The translations under genes were made by a program, and so were the position numbers. The notes beneath the pieces were generated by a model. It was not told where the DNA came from. It saw nothing but the letters and a program-made list of their open reading frames with translations, and searched no databases. Shown in pieces: positions 1 to 10,100 of a DNA stretch of 64,000 nucleotides. This stretch comes from Taklimakanibacter lacteus (GTDB taxonomy: Bacteria; Pseudomonadota; Alphaproteobacteria; Rhizobiales; Aestuariivirgaceae), in NCBI GenBank assembly GCA_003576695.1, contig QOZQ01000008.1:248001-312000 (forward strand), read 5' to 3'. How positions within the stretch are numbered: position 1 is the stretch's first letter; each line of letters begins with the position of its first letter.

Positions 1-1
1 G

Positions 2-529
2 CCCGCCATCAAGCCCGCGGCCGAGCAGACGAAATCAGGTCTCATCGGTGTCCTCGCGACGCCCGGAACGGTCAATCGCGAATATACCAGGACGCTGATC
101 CACACCTATGCCTATCACTGCAAGGTGTTCCTGCATGGCGCCAAGCGGCTGGCCGAGATCGCCGAAGGCAAGCTGAAAGGCCAGGCTGTCGACATGGACG
201 AGCTCAAGAGCGAGATCATGCCGGTCTTCCGCAAGCGCGACGACAAGACGACGGACGTCGTCGTCCTCGGCTGCACGCATTATCCGCTGCTGCTCGACGA
301 AATCCGCCAAGCTGCTCCGTGGCCCGTCACTTATATCGATCCCGCCCCCGCCATCGCGCGCCGCGTCAGCGATCTCCTGCGTAGCGCCAAGGGCACGGGC
401 GCCCGCATGAATGGCGCCCAACACGGCACGGTGTTCCTCACCTCGGCGCGCGGCCGCGGCAATGAAAGCCTCGCCGCCTATGCCGCGATGGGCTTCGGCT
501 CGAACGAAGTGCTCGATCTGCCCGTTTGA
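2..529 (+). CDS. murI: Glutamate racemase (3' part, cut by window edge)
   Basis: Makes D-glutamate for peptidoglycan by racemising L-glutamate in the cytoplasm. The frame is open from the first base of the window, so the 5' end lies outside; 175 residues are visible, against about 265-280 for the family. The visible part has the family motif GVLATPGTV followed by REYTR, and the second catalytic cysteine in VVLGCTHYPLL (codons near 265-300). The first catalytic cysteine would lie in the missing N-terminal part. An internal GTG at 125 is not the start, because homology continues upstream of it. The gene converges on glpX, with a hairpin-rich repeat between them. Identification is secure; only the start is unknown. 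Confidence 0.93.
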   Translation, partial: PAIKPAAEQTKSGLIGVLATPGTVNREYTRTLIHTYAYHCKVFLHGAKRLAEIAEGKLKGQAVDMDELKSEIMPVFRKRDDKTTDVVVLGCTHYPLLLDEIRQAAPWPVTYIDPAPAIARRVSDLLRSAKGTGARMNGAQHGTVFLTSARGRGNESLAAYAAMGFGSNEVLDLPV

Positions 530-546
530 TCGCTCTTCCCTATTTT

Positions 547-641
547 CGTCATCCCGGCGAAAGCCGGGACCCACTGAATAAGCGCAAGCGAGCAGCGCTG
601 CGGAGTTTGCACGAATTTAATGGCCCCGACTTTCGGGGTGA
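547..641. repeat. Composite palindromic intergenic repeat
   Basis: Two hairpins lie between the convergent murI and glpX genes. The first, at 552-569, pairs TCCCGGC with GCCGGGA around a GAAA tetraloop. The second, near 623-638, pairs CCCCGA with TCGGGG. The outer ends, CGTCATCCCG and CGGGGTGACG, are nearly inverted copies of each other. This is the usual shape of REP/BIME-like elements in alphaproteobacteria, and it could also act as a two-way terminator. Confidence 0.65.
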
Positions 642-670
642 CGGAATATGGAGAACCGATATTGGAGAGC

Positions 671-1630
671 CTATTCCGCCGCATCCGCGCGGCGGCGATT
701 CTTGATCCAGCGCACTGTGCCGGTGGCCGAGCGCATTACGACCGTGTCGGTGGTGACATGTTCGCGGTCGAAGCGCACGCCGCGCAGCAGCGAGCCGTCG
801 GTGACGCCGGTCGCCGCGAACATCACATCGCCCGAGGCCATGTCGTTGAGCGAGAACTTCCTGTTGAAGTCGGTGATGCCCATCTTGCGGGCGCGCTCCT
901 TCTGCTCGGCGCTCGAGGTCACCAGCCGGCCCTGCATCTGCCCGCCGATGCAGCGCAGTGCCGCCGCCGCCAGCACGCCCTCCGGCGCCCCGCCGATGCC
1001 CATATAGATGTCGATGCCTGTCTCTTCCGGATCCGCCGTGTGGATCACGCCCGCCACGTCGCCATCGGTAATGAGCCTCACCGAGGCGCCGGTTTCGCGC
1101 ACCGCGGCGATGACCTTGTCATGGCGCGGCCGGTCGAGGATGCAGGCGGTGACCTGCGCCGCAGGAACGCCCTTCGCCTTGGCGAGGCGCGCAATGTTCT
1201 CCTGCGGCGACAGATCGAGATCGACCGTGCCTTCGGGATAGCCGCCGCCGATCGCGATCTTGTCCATGTAGGTGTCCGGCGCATGCAGGAGGCTGCCGCC
1301 TTCCGCCATCGCCACGCAGGCGATCGAATTGGGCATCGCCTTGGCGCACAAGGTCGTGCCTTCCAGCGGATCGAGCGCGATATCGATGCGCCAGCTTTTG
1401 CCGCCGCCCACTTTTTCCCCGATATAGAGCATGGGCGCCTCGTCGCGCTCGCCCTCGCCGATCACCACCAGCCCGTCCATCTCGACGATGGCATTGAGCG
1501 CCTTGCGCATCGCATCGACCGCCGCCTGGTCCGCCAGCTTCTCATCGCCACGGCCCCGCCAATGCGCCGCGGCGATGGCCGCCGCTTCGGTGACGCGGGC
1601 AATCTCGATGGTAAGCATGCGGTTGAGCAT
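671..1630 (-). CDS. glpX: Class II fructose-1,6-bisphosphatase
   Basis: Hydrolyses fructose-1,6-bisphosphate to fructose-6-phosphate in gluconeogenesis and related sugar pathways; cytoplasmic and metal dependent. The 319-residue length is normal for GlpX. Family motifs are GEGERDEAP at residues 58-66 and the metal-binding DPLEGTT at 87-93. The C-terminal part has the IGGAPEGVLAAAALRC stretch typical of the class. It starts 18 bp after the hom stop on the same strand, so hom and glpX probably form one transcript, an order I recall from many Rhizobiales. The ATG at 1628-1630 is used; a second in-frame ATG four codons later is possible. Confidence 0.95.
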   Translation of the reverse strand: MLNRMLTIEIARVTEAAAIAAAHWRGRGDEKLADQAAVDAMRKALNAIVEMDGLVVIGEGERDEAPMLYIGEKVGGGKSWRIDIALDPLEGTTLCAKAMPNSIACVAMAEGGSLLHAPDTYMDKIAIGGGYPEGTVDLDLSPQENIARLAKAKGVPAAQVTACILDRPRHDKVIAAVRETGASVRLITDGDVAGVIHTADPEETGIDIYMGIGGAPEGVLAAAALRCIGGQMQGRLVTSSAEQKERARKMGITDFNRKFSLNDMASGDVMFAATGVTDGSLLRGVRFDREHVTTDTVVMRSATGTVRWIKNRRRADAAE

Positions 1631-1648
1631 TAGTATCCTCCAGGGTGA

Positions 1649-2947
1649 TCAGAGCCGTTCGATACGGATGGTGCGGGGTTTCGAGGCGACATGGCCGTCT
1701 CTTTCGATCCGGGCCAGGGCCTGACGCATGGATGAATCAAGTGTCTTATGTGTGACGAGCATGAAGGACGCGATCGCCCCTTCCTTTGCGGGAGCCCTCT
1801 GCACGATGCTTTCGATCGAGATCTTCTCGTCCGCCAGGACCCTGGCAATCGCCGCTACGGCACCTGGCCGGTCATAGAGCTCGAGCGCCACGTAATAGCC
1901 ACCCTCATGCGCGCGCTTGGGCGCATTCCTGTATTTGCGCAATTCACCCGACGGCACGCCGAAAGCGGGGCGCAGATTGCCGCGCGCGATATCGACGATG
2001 TCGGAGACCACGGCGGAAGCGGTCGGGTGCGATCCGGCGCCGCGGCCTTCCAGCATCAGGTCGCCGGCGAAATCGCTCTGCACCACGACCGCGTTGAACA
2101 CGCCGTCGGTATCGGCAACCGGCGACCCCTTGGGCACCAGCGTCGGATGCACGCGCTGCTCGATGCCGTCCGCCGTCGCCACCGCGACGCCGAGCAATTT
2201 GATCTTGAAGCCCATCGCATCGGCATTGCGGATATCGGCCAGCGTCACCGCCTCGATGCCCTCGATGTCGATCGCTTCGACATTCACTTCCGCGCCGAAA
2301 GCGAGCGAGGTCAGGATGGCGAGCTTGTGGGCCGTATCGAAGCCGCCGATGTCGAAAGTGGGATCGGCCTCGGCATAGCCCAGTTGCTGGGCTTCCTTCA
2401 GCACATCGGTGAAGTTCCTGCCCTCATCCGCCATCTTGGTGAGGATATAGTTGCAGGTGCCGTTGAGGATGCCGAAGACCTTGGCCGCCTGGTTGCCGGC
2501 CAGCGCCTCGCGCATCGTCTTGACGATGGGGATGCCGCCTGCGACCGAGGCTTCGAAATTGAGCGCGATGCTCTTCTCGTCCGCGAGCCTGGCAAGCTCG
2601 GCGCCATGATGGGCAAGCAGCGCCTTGTTGGCCGTCACCACCGGCTTGCCGGCTTTGAGCGCCGCCGCGACGGCGGACTTCGCGGGATCGCCTTCGCCGC
2701 CCATCAATTCGACGAACACGTCGATCTGATCAGAGACGGCGAGCGCCTTGGGATCGTCGAACCAGGTGAAAGGCCCGAGGTCGTGGCTGCCGCGCGCTTT
2801 GCCTTTGCTGCGCGCCGATACCGCCGTGATCTCGATCGGCCGGCCGGCCCGGCGGGCGATGACCGCTCTGTGCCTGGCCAACAGATCGAGGAGCCCGGTG
2901 CCGACCGTTCCCAGTCCTGCCACACCCAATTTCAGTGATTTCGCCAT
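1649..2947 (-). CDS. hom: Homoserine dehydrogenase
   Basis: Reduces aspartate semialdehyde to homoserine, feeding threonine, methionine and isoleucine synthesis. The protein has 432 residues. An N-terminal NAD(P)-binding fold begins with GVAGLGTVGTG at residues 8-18, the catalytic region holds GILNGTCNYIL, and an ACT regulatory domain follows (near VALELYDRPGAVAAIARVL), consistent with feedback control by threonine. The frame is open to 3097, but the family starts at MAKSLKLG, so the ATG at 2945-2947 is chosen; the 50 codons upstream look like leader DNA and overlap a palindromic repeat. No strong Shine-Dalgarno is visible. glpX follows directly. Confidence 0.94.
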   Translation of the reverse strand: MAKSLKLGVAGLGTVGTGLLDLLARHRAVIARRAGRPIEITAVSARSKGKARGSHDLGPFTWFDDPKALAVSDQIDVFVELMGGEGDPAKSAVAAALKAGKPVVTANKALLAHHGAELARLADEKSIALNFEASVAGGIPIVKTMREALAGNQAAKVFGILNGTCNYILTKMADEGRNFTDVLKEAQQLGYAEADPTFDIGGFDTAHKLAILTSLAFGAEVNVEAIDIEGIEAVTLADIRNADAMGFKIKLLGVAVATADGIEQRVHPTLVPKGSPVADTDGVFNAVVVQSDFAGDLMLEGRGAGSHPTASAVVSDIVDIARGNLRPAFGVPSGELRKYRNAPKRAHEGGYYVALELYDRPGAVAAIARVLADEKISIESIVQRAPAKEGAIASFMLVTHKTLDSSMRQALARIERDGHVASKPRTIRIERL

Positions 2948-3043
2948 GGTGCCCAATGATGCAAGTTTTGATGCGGTCGCCCTTATGGCGGGAACGGCGC
3001 CCGATGGCAAGAAAGCGTGATATTGTCGTACTTTCTGGCCAAA

Positions 3044-3088
3044 GCATCGGACCGAAAAGTGTGAAGCGGTTTTCGGACAATCCGATGC
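3044..3088. repeat. Rhizobiales-type palindromic repeat
   Basis: GCATCGGA at 3044-3051 pairs with TCCGATGC at 3081-3088, and inside them CGAAAA pairs with TTTTCG. The layout (outer GCAT arms, inner GAAAA/TTTTC arms, a short GTG-containing loop) is the same as the copy at 23461-23505. It lies upstream of hom, between hom and the cyd operon. Confidence 0.7.
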
Positions 3089-3139
3089 GCGAATCAAAGA
3101 GATAGAGCGCCGCGGCGATCGACTGGAATGCCCGGCGCT

Positions 3140-3265
3140 CTAAAGACCCAGGAACAGCCTTATCACCCAGGCTACCGACCCAACGGCAGCTATGCCGAGA
3201 GCCCACAGGAGCACGAACCAGGCGAGCTTCTGGCGCAAAGGCCGCTCGGTCTCGTCCGCCTTCAA
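3140..3265 (-). CDS. DUF2474 family small membrane protein (CydX-like)
   Basis: A 41-residue gene read by translating the region after cydB. The TTG start at 3263-3265 overlaps the cydB stop (ATTGA), and the frame ends at TAG, 3140-3142. The protein has a charged N-terminus (KADETERPLRQK), then one hydrophobic helix with LAWFVLLWALGIAAVGSVAW, and ends RLFLGL. This matches DUF2474 proteins encoded after cyanide-insensitive bd oxidase operons, which likely serve as a single-helix accessory subunit as CydX does in E. coli. Translational coupling to cydB is expected from the overlap. Its short length and TTG start make it easy to miss. Confidence 0.82.
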   Translation of the reverse strand: MKADETERPLRQKLAWFVLLWALGIAAVGSVAWVIRLFLGL

Positions 3266-4263
3266 TGATAGCCCTCCGTTCCGACCTTGCCGCGGAACAC
3301 CCAATAGGCATAGCCCGTATAGGCCAGGATGATCGGCACCAGCACCACGGCACCAACCAGCAGGAATCCCAGGCTCTCATCGGGCGCGGCCGCATCGCTG
3401 ATGGTGAGCGTCGGCGGCACGATATAGGGATAGAAGCTGATTCCGATGCCGATGAAGGACAGGATGAAGAGTGCCAGCGAAGCGAGGAACGGCGTGCGTT
3501 CCTGCCGCCGCACCAGGCCGTTGAGCAGGAGATAGGCGGCAGCCGCCACCAGCAGCGGCACCGGGATCGTGTAGAGCATGCGCGGCCAGGTGAACCAGCG
3601 CTCCATATAAAGAGGCTCGAGGAACGGCGTCCACAGGCTCACCAGCCCGATGAGGATGAGCGTCGCCGGCCCGAGGATGCGCGCGAAGCGATAGGATCTG
3701 TCCTGCAGTTGCCCTTCGGTCTTGAGGATGAGCCAGGTCGCGCCCAGCAGCGCATAGCCGACCACCAGCGCCAGGCCGGTGAACAGGCTGAACAGGGTAA
3801 GCCAGTTCCACCAGCCGCCGGCATAGGCGCGGTCCGCCACCGGAATGCCCTGCACGATGGTGCCGAGCGCTATGCCTTGCGTGAAGGTCGCGGCGAGCGA
3901 GCCCAGGGCGAAGGACCAGTCCCACAGGAACTTGCCGCGCGTCGTGCGCCAGCGGAATTCGAAGGCGACGCCGCGGAAGACGAGCGCCAGCAGCATGATG
4001 ATGATCGGCGCATAAAGCGCCGGCATGATGATCGCATAAGCCAGCGGGAAGACCGCGAACAGCCCGCCGCCGCCCAGCACCAGCCAGGTCTCGTTACCGT
4101 CCCAGACCGGCGCCACCGAATTCATCATCCGGTCGCGCTCGGCTTCCGACTTGTAGAAGGGGAACAGGATGCCGATGCCGAGATCGAACCCATCCATGAC
4201 GACATAGGCCAGCACCGCGAAAGCGATGATCCCGGCCCAGATGAAAGCGAGATCGAAGATCAT
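3262..4263 (-). CDS. cydB: Cytochrome bd (cyanide-insensitive type) oxidase subunit II
   Basis: Subunit II of a quinol:O2 oxidoreductase in the inner membrane. The protein has 333 residues and about eight or nine hydrophobic helices, the first starting FIWAGIIAFAVLAYVVMDGFDLG, where the DGFDLG motif is the hallmark of the family. The SVAPVWDGNETWLVLGGG stretch is also conserved. It overlaps cydA by four bases (ATGA, 4260-4263) and overlaps the DUF2474 gene at its own stop, so the three genes are translationally coupled. The partner CydA has a short Q-loop, which together with DUF2474 points to the CioAB subtype rather than E. coli CydAB. Confidence 0.94.
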   Translation of the reverse strand: MIFDLAFIWAGIIAFAVLAYVVMDGFDLGIGILFPFYKSEAERDRMMNSVAPVWDGNETWLVLGGGGLFAVFPLAYAIIMPALYAPIIIMLLALVFRGVAFEFRWRTTRGKFLWDWSFALGSLAATFTQGIALGTIVQGIPVADRAYAGGWWNWLTLFSLFTGLALVVGYALLGATWLILKTEGQLQDRSYRFARILGPATLILIGLVSLWTPFLEPLYMERWFTWPRMLYTIPVPLLVAAAAYLLLNGLVRRQERTPFLASLALFILSFIGIGISFYPYIVPPTLTISDAAAPDESLGFLLVGAVVLVPIILAYTGYAYWVFRGKVGTEGYH

Positions 4264-5684
4264 GGCCGCGTCTCCGGATGGGACTGCAGTTCGCCGACCG
4301 ATTCGAGCGCCGGCGCCGGCACGATGCCGGCCGAGCGCAGATGCGCATCGCTCGGATTGTCGGGCTCGTCGCGATGCGGCGTTTTGGCCATCAGGCGCAG
4401 GAGATAGAACGTCCCTGCCCCGAACACCGCGAAATAGACGATGATGAAAGCAAGAAGCGAAGCCGCGACGGCCTCTGCGGCAACAGGCGCCGCCGACTCG
4501 GAGGTGCGCAAGAGACCATAGACCGTATAGGGCTGCCGGCCCGCTTCGGTCGTCACCCAGCCGGCCAGCACGGCGACGAAGCCCATCGGCCCCATCAGGA
4601 GCGCCGCGATGTGGAGCAGCCGCATGTCATAGAGGCGTCGCCTGAGCCGGCCCCACAGAGACCACAGGCCGAGACCCAGCATGAGAAAGCCCAGGCCCAC
4701 CATGATGCGGAAGGACCAGAAGACGATCAGCGCATTGGGCCGGTCCTCCCTGGGCCATTCCTTGAGGCCGTTCACCACCCCGTTCCAGTCATGCGTGAGG
4801 ATGAGGCTGCCGAGCTGCGGTATCGCGATCTCGTAAAGCGTCTCCTCCGCTTCCATATCGGGCCAGCCGAACAGGATGAGGGGAGCGCCGGCGCGGGTCT
4901 CGAAATGGCCTTCCATGGCGGCGATCTTGGCCGGCTGATGCTCGATCGTGTTGAGTCCATGCATGTCGCCGGCGAGGATCTGCACCGGCGCCACCAGCGC
5001 CAGCATCCACATCGCCATCGAGAACATCACGCGCGCCGGCTCGTTCATCTTGTCGCGCAGCAGGTGCCAGGCGCCGACAGCGCCGACGACAAGTGCGGTG
5101 GTGAGATAGGCGGCGATCACCATATGGACGAGGCGATAGGGAAAGGACGGGTTGAAGATGATCGCCCACCAGTCGACCGGCGTGAACTGTCCGGCCGCAT
5201 TGATCGCATGGCCGTCCGGCGTCTGCATCCAGCTGTTGGCCGACAATATCCAGAAGGCCGAGATGAACGTGCCGATGGCGACCATCAGTGTGGCGATGAA
5301 ATGCAGGCCGCGCCCCACCTTGTTGAGGCCGAACAGCATGACACCGAGAAAGCCCGCTTCGAGGAAGAAGGCGGTCAGCACCTCATAGCCCATGAGGGGG
5401 CCGATGACGGGGCCGGCCTTGTCGGCGAATACGCTCCAGTTCGTGCCGAACTGGTAGCTCATCACCAGCCCCGAGACGACGCCCATGGCGAAGGTGACGG
5501 CGAAGATCTTCTTCCAATAGTTGAACAGCGACAGGAAGCTCGCGCGCCCGGTCGCGAGCCACAGGGCCTCGAGCACCGCCAGATAGCTGGCGAGCCCGAT
5601 GGTGAAAGCGGGAAAGATGATGTGGAAGCTGACCGTAAAGGCGAACTGCCAGCGCGCCAGCAAGACCGGGTCGAAACCATCCAT
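4260..5684 (-). CDS. cydA: Cytochrome bd (cyanide-insensitive type) oxidase subunit I
   Basis: Haem-carrying subunit I of the bd-type quinol oxidase. It has 474 residues and nine predicted helices. His21 in TVSFHIIFP matches the haem ligand near the N-terminus, and YRLVHMVIAAYL carries the next conserved His. The quinol-binding loop is short, around HGLNTIEHQPAKIAAMEGHFET, as in the CioA subtype. The enzyme supports respiration at low O2 or in the presence of respiratory inhibitors. It is the first gene of the cydA-cydB-DUF2474 operon; the 127 bp upstream should hold the promoter, but I see no clear regulator site. Start: ATG at 5682-5684, preceded by AGCTTGCGCA. Confidence 0.94.
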   Translation of the reverse strand: MDGFDPVLLARWQFAFTVSFHIIFPAFTIGLASYLAVLEALWLATGRASFLSLFNYWKKIFAVTFAMGVVSGLVMSYQFGTNWSVFADKAGPVIGPLMGYEVLTAFFLEAGFLGVMLFGLNKVGRGLHFIATLMVAIGTFISAFWILSANSWMQTPDGHAINAAGQFTPVDWWAIIFNPSFPYRLVHMVIAAYLTTALVVGAVGAWHLLRDKMNEPARVMFSMAMWMLALVAPVQILAGDMHGLNTIEHQPAKIAAMEGHFETRAGAPLILFGWPDMEAEETLYEIAIPQLGSLILTHDWNGVVNGLKEWPREDRPNALIVFWSFRIMVGLGFLMLGLGLWSLWGRLRRRLYDMRLLHIAALLMGPMGFVAVLAGWVTTEAGRQPYTVYGLLRTSESAAPVAAEAVAASLLAFIIVYFAVFGAGTFYLLRLMAKTPHRDEPDNPSDAHLRSAGIVPAPALESVGELQSHPETRP

Positions 5685-5811
5685 TGCGCAAGCTTTCAGA
5701 TAAAAATCTATCTCGAAGAACCTGCGGCAATTGCCGCGTCGTTACAACACCATAACTGTCGCGCGTGGCTTTGTCACTGTGGCGTTCTGTGAGCTTGTCC
5801 TGTTCCGGAAG

Positions 5812-7065
5812 CTACCTTGCCCCATCCAGATGGCGTATCTTGCGCAGCTGCGGAAACCACATCGCCCACAGGATCGCCACCGCGATCGTGCCGACGCCGC
5901 CGAAGACGACCGCCGGCACCGCCCCGAACAGGGCCGCCGAGACGCCGGCGCGGAATTCGCCGAGCTCGTTCGATGCGCCGACGAACACCATGTTCACGGC
6001 ATTGACGCGGCCGCGCACATCATCGGGCGTGCGCAGCTGTATGAGCGTCTGGCGCACATAGACGCTGACCATGTCGCAAGCGCCAGCCGCCGCCAGAGCG
6101 ATGACCGACAGCCAGATCAGGCTCGACGCGCCGAACAGGCTCGTGAAGGCTCCAAAGCCGATGACGAAGAGAAACATCAGCACACCGGCATGATCACGAA
6201 TTGTGTGGCGCGTCAGCCAGGCCGCGACAAGGAGCGCCCCTACGCCGGGCGCCGCCCGCAGCAGCCCGAGCCCCCAGGGACCGGCATGGAGAATGTCGCG
6301 CGCATAGACCGGAAGCAAAGCCATGGCGCCGCCCAGGAAGACGGCGAAAAGATCGAGCGAGATGGCGCCGAGCACCACCTTCTCCGACCAGACATAGCGA
6401 AAGCCGGCAAACAGCGTTTCAAGGCTCTTCGCCTGTCCGGACGTGCGCTGCACCGGCCTGGGAATCGCGCTGACCAGCACCATGCCGACGGCCATGAGCA
6501 GAAGAGCCGTTCCGTACGCCGCATATTCCGAGACACCGTAGAGCAGACCGCCCGCCACCGGCCCCGTGATCGTCGCAATCTGCCAGGACGAGGAGTTCCA
6601 CGCGATCGCCCTGCTCAATTCCGCCGGCGGCACGAGATTAGGCAGGAGCGACTGGGTGGCCGGGCCCATGAAGGCCCGTGAGATTCCGAATATCACCAGC
6701 ATGGCGAAAATGAAGCCGACCTCGCGCGCCCCGCTCCAGACGAAGGCCAGCAACCCGGCGCAGACAATCGCTTCGAGGCTGAGGCAAATCGCCATGATGG
6801 CGCGCCTGTTGTAGCGGTCGGCGGCAGCGCCGGTAACCAGCACCAGAAGCAACGAGGGGAGAAACTGGACGAGGCCGACAATGCCGAGATCGAAGGGATC
6901 ACGGGTGAGATCATAGACCTGCCACCCCACCGCGACAGAGATGATCTGCGTCGCGAAGTTCACCAAGATCCGGGCGATCCAGTAGAACAGGAAGCCGCGG
7001 TGGCGAAAGACGGAAGGCTCGGCTGTGGCGGGAGAATCCGGATCGGATGAATCGGAAAGGGACAT
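5812..7065 (-). CDS. MFS transporter, EntS/DHA3-like
   Basis: A 417-residue inner-membrane transporter with about 12 helices. The first helix region, YWIARILVNFATQIISVAVGWQVYDLT, and the loop DRYNRRAIM between helices 2 and 3 are typical of the EntS-like exporters of the major facilitator superfamily. The substrate cannot be told from sequence. The frame is open to 7134, but MSLSDSSD (ATG at 7063-7065) is a more natural start because the extra 23 codons are Arg-rich and lie in the divergent promoter region facing the CHAT gene. The C-terminus contains the conserved RGRVNAVNMVFVGASNELGEF loop. Confidence 0.85.
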   Translation of the reverse strand: MSLSDSSDPDSPATAEPSVFRHRGFLFYWIARILVNFATQIISVAVGWQVYDLTRDPFDLGIVGLVQFLPSLLLVLVTGAAADRYNRRAIMAICLSLEAIVCAGLLAFVWSGAREVGFIFAMLVIFGISRAFMGPATQSLLPNLVPPAELSRAIAWNSSSWQIATITGPVAGGLLYGVSEYAAYGTALLLMAVGMVLVSAIPRPVQRTSGQAKSLETLFAGFRYVWSEKVVLGAISLDLFAVFLGGAMALLPVYARDILHAGPWGLGLLRAAPGVGALLVAAWLTRHTIRDHAGVLMFLFVIGFGAFTSLFGASSLIWLSVIALAAAGACDMVSVYVRQTLIQLRTPDDVRGRVNAVNMVFVGASNELGEFRAGVSAALFGAVPAVVFGGVGTIAVAILWAMWFPQLRKIRHLDGAR

Positions 7066-7184
7066 TGCGTCCACGATATGCGCGCTGGATCGCGCCCTGT
7101 CAAAAAAGCCCCTGAGATTGGGACCTTGCGTCAACTATCCGGTTTCACTAGGGTCCACGCTGATTTGTATTGCCTGGTTTTTTC

Positions 7185-10100
7185 ATGCGCCTGACGATGA
7201 AGGTCGCCCTTCTCCTCGCCGCCCTGCTGGCCGGCACGGCCGTGCGTGCGCAGACGCCCGAAATCCCCGAGCCCCCGCCCGAAGCCGCGGTGCCGAAACT
7301 CGCCTGCCCTGCCGCCATCGAGGCCTATGAGCAGGCCGTCGGCGGGCCTCGGAAGGCTCTGCCGCCGGTTCCCCGCAAACCCGCAATATCGTCGCTTGAG
7401 GCCTCGCAAGCCAGTGCCCGCAAGGAAACGGCCATCGACGCAAGCCGGAAGCTCCTCGCCGACGCGGTCCGCAAATATGGCGACAAGAGCAATCGCGCCG
7501 CCGCTGCCCACCGTGTGCTGGCGCGCGATTATCGTGACGCCGCCCAATATGACAACGCGGTTGCAGCGCTGAAATCCGCCCTCTCCATCTACGCGGCCGC
7601 CGGGGCCCGCCGGCGCACCGCGCTCGGCGATACGCAGATGGAGCTGGCCCAGGTCTTCACCAACAAGGGCGACCGTCTGGGCGCGCGCGCCATGTATGAT
7701 GCGGCGCGGGGCAGTTACGAGGCGGCTCTTGGCGCTGGTCATCCCAAGGTGGCGCTCGCCCTTCACAATATCGGCAAGATCGACCTGAACATGACGCAGT
7801 TCGAGCCGGCGCTGGCGGCCTTCCGCGCCGCGCGCGCCGTCTATGAGGCCAACCTGCCGGCCGAGACCAGCCATCTCACCGAGCTTCTGATCGACACGGC
7901 GAGCCTGCATGCGCGCATCGGCAATCGCGAGACGGCGCTGGCTCTGGCCAGGGAGGCGGCGGATCTCAGCCGCGCGCGGCTTGGCCCTGCGCATCGCACC
8001 ACCGCCCTTGCTCTGCATTTCGCCGGCACCGTCGGCCGCAGCATGGGCAAGACTTCGGGCGCCCTGGAGAATCTGGGCGCCGCCCTCAAAATCTACCTCG
8101 CCAACGGGACGCGCGCGCAGCGCCGCGTTCCCGAGGTTCTCGATGATGTGAGCGTCACCTTCGTGCGCGCCGGCTGTCTCGATGAGGCGACGAAGATCCA
8201 GAATCTCGCCATCGAGCATTATGCGGTGCTCTACGGGCCCAATCACGATCGCGTCGCCTCGGCCTATCACCGCCTGGGCGGCCTCTATCGCGAGAACCGC
8301 AAATATACCGAAGCACGTGCGCCATTGTTCAAGGCCGCCGGAATATATGAAAGCGTCTTCGGCCCCAATCACCGGCGCATCGCCGATGTCTATTCCGATC
8401 TCGCGGGCTCGAGCGCCCGCATCGGCCTCAATGGCGAGGCGCTGAAATACGGCTTCCGCGCCTTGCGCATCCGCACCATCAACAAGCAGGCCGACCCCGA
8501 GGATCTGCGCCAGAGCTACTGGTCGCTCTCGCTCGTCCTCAAGCAGCAGGGCAACGCGCCGGCGGCCATCGCCTTCGCCAAGCTGGCGGTGAACATCAAT
8601 CAGGAAATCCGCTCGCAGAATCGCAACCTGCCCGAGGACATGGCGCGGGCGCTGGCCGGGCGCTACCGCGAGCTCTATGAGTACCTCGCCAATATGCTGA
8701 TCACCGCGGGGCGCCTGCAGGAAGCCCAGCAGGTGCTCGATCTCATCAAGCAGCAGGAGCTTTTCGATTTCGTGCGGCGCGACAGCCGGGAGGCGGCGAG
8801 CGTTGACGGGCGCGCCGCCTTGACGCCCACCGAATCCGATCTTTCCAGCCGCATCATGGACCTCGTCGAGGCGCCGATCCGCGCGGCCGGCGAGATCGAA
8901 GCCCTCAAGAAGAAACAGGCGGAAACGGGCCTCAGCAAGGAGGAAGAGCATCTCGTCCTCACCTTGGAGCAATCGCTCGCCGATCAGTTCCGCAGGCAGC
9001 AGACCGAGATCGACGATCTCCTGGCCGAGGCCGAGAACGCCGACCGCACGATCGAGCGTGAGGTCAACCGGCTCGATCTCGATATGGTCGATGCCACGCA
9101 GGAGCGGCTCAAGGCCATGAACGGCCGCGCGGTCGAATTGCAGATCGCCAGCCTCGACACCGATCTCCACATCTTCCTGACCACCGGCCGCACCGGCATC
9201 CACAAATCGGTGCCGGTCGGGCGCAAGGAGATGGCGCTCCTGGTGTTCCGCGCCTGGAGCGCCACCGCGACACGCGATCCCGACGCGCGTCTTCATCTCA
9301 AGCGCCTCTATGACATACTGGTCAAGCCGGTCGAACCCGAGCTCAAGGCGTCCGGGGCCGACGTGCTGATGTTCAATCTGAGCGGCGTGCTGCGCTATGT
9401 GCCGCTGGCCGCACTCTATGGCGGCGAGCGCTATCTCGTCGAAGACTACGCCTTGGCGCTGTCCACCACGGCCGCCAATACCCGCTATGAGCGCCTGCCG
9501 CGCACGCGTGAGAAGGCGGCGGGCTTTGGCGTGACCAAGCCGCATGAGGGCTTCTCGGCGCTTCCCGGCGTGGCCGATGAGCTCGAAGCGATCTTCGATG
9601 GCAATGACAAGAAGGGCTATCTCGGCGGCAAGGCCCGCGCGGATGAGGGCTTCAACAGCGCCACGCTCGGTGACGCTCTCAAGTCGAAGCCGCTTTATCT
9701 CCATGTCGCCAGTCATTTTCGCCTGGTTCCGGGCGATGCCGGCAATTCGGCCCTGCTGCTCGGCGACGGCCGCACCTTGTCGCTCGATGAGTTCCGCAAG
9801 GACGAGCGCTTCCGCCTGACCGATCTCGATCTCCTGACGCTGTCGGCCTGCGAGACCGCGGGTGGCGTCGACCAGACCGGTGCCGAGATCGAAAGCTTCG
9901 CCTCGGTCGTCCAGAAGCGCGGCGCCTCCTCCGTCCTCGCCACCTTGTGGCCGATCGCCGACACATCGACATCGGCCCTGATGTCGGATTTCTACAAGGG
10001 CCTCCTCGCCGCGGGCCACGACAAGGCGACGGCGCTGCGCAATGCCCAGATCGCCATGCTGCGCGGCGAGACCAGGCCCGCCAGCATGGTCACCGCGTCG

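Noticed and set aside
2948..3097. An extended N-terminus of homoserine dehydrogenase
   Set aside because: The extra 50 codons lie over a palindromic repeat and precede the normal family start MAKSLKLG.
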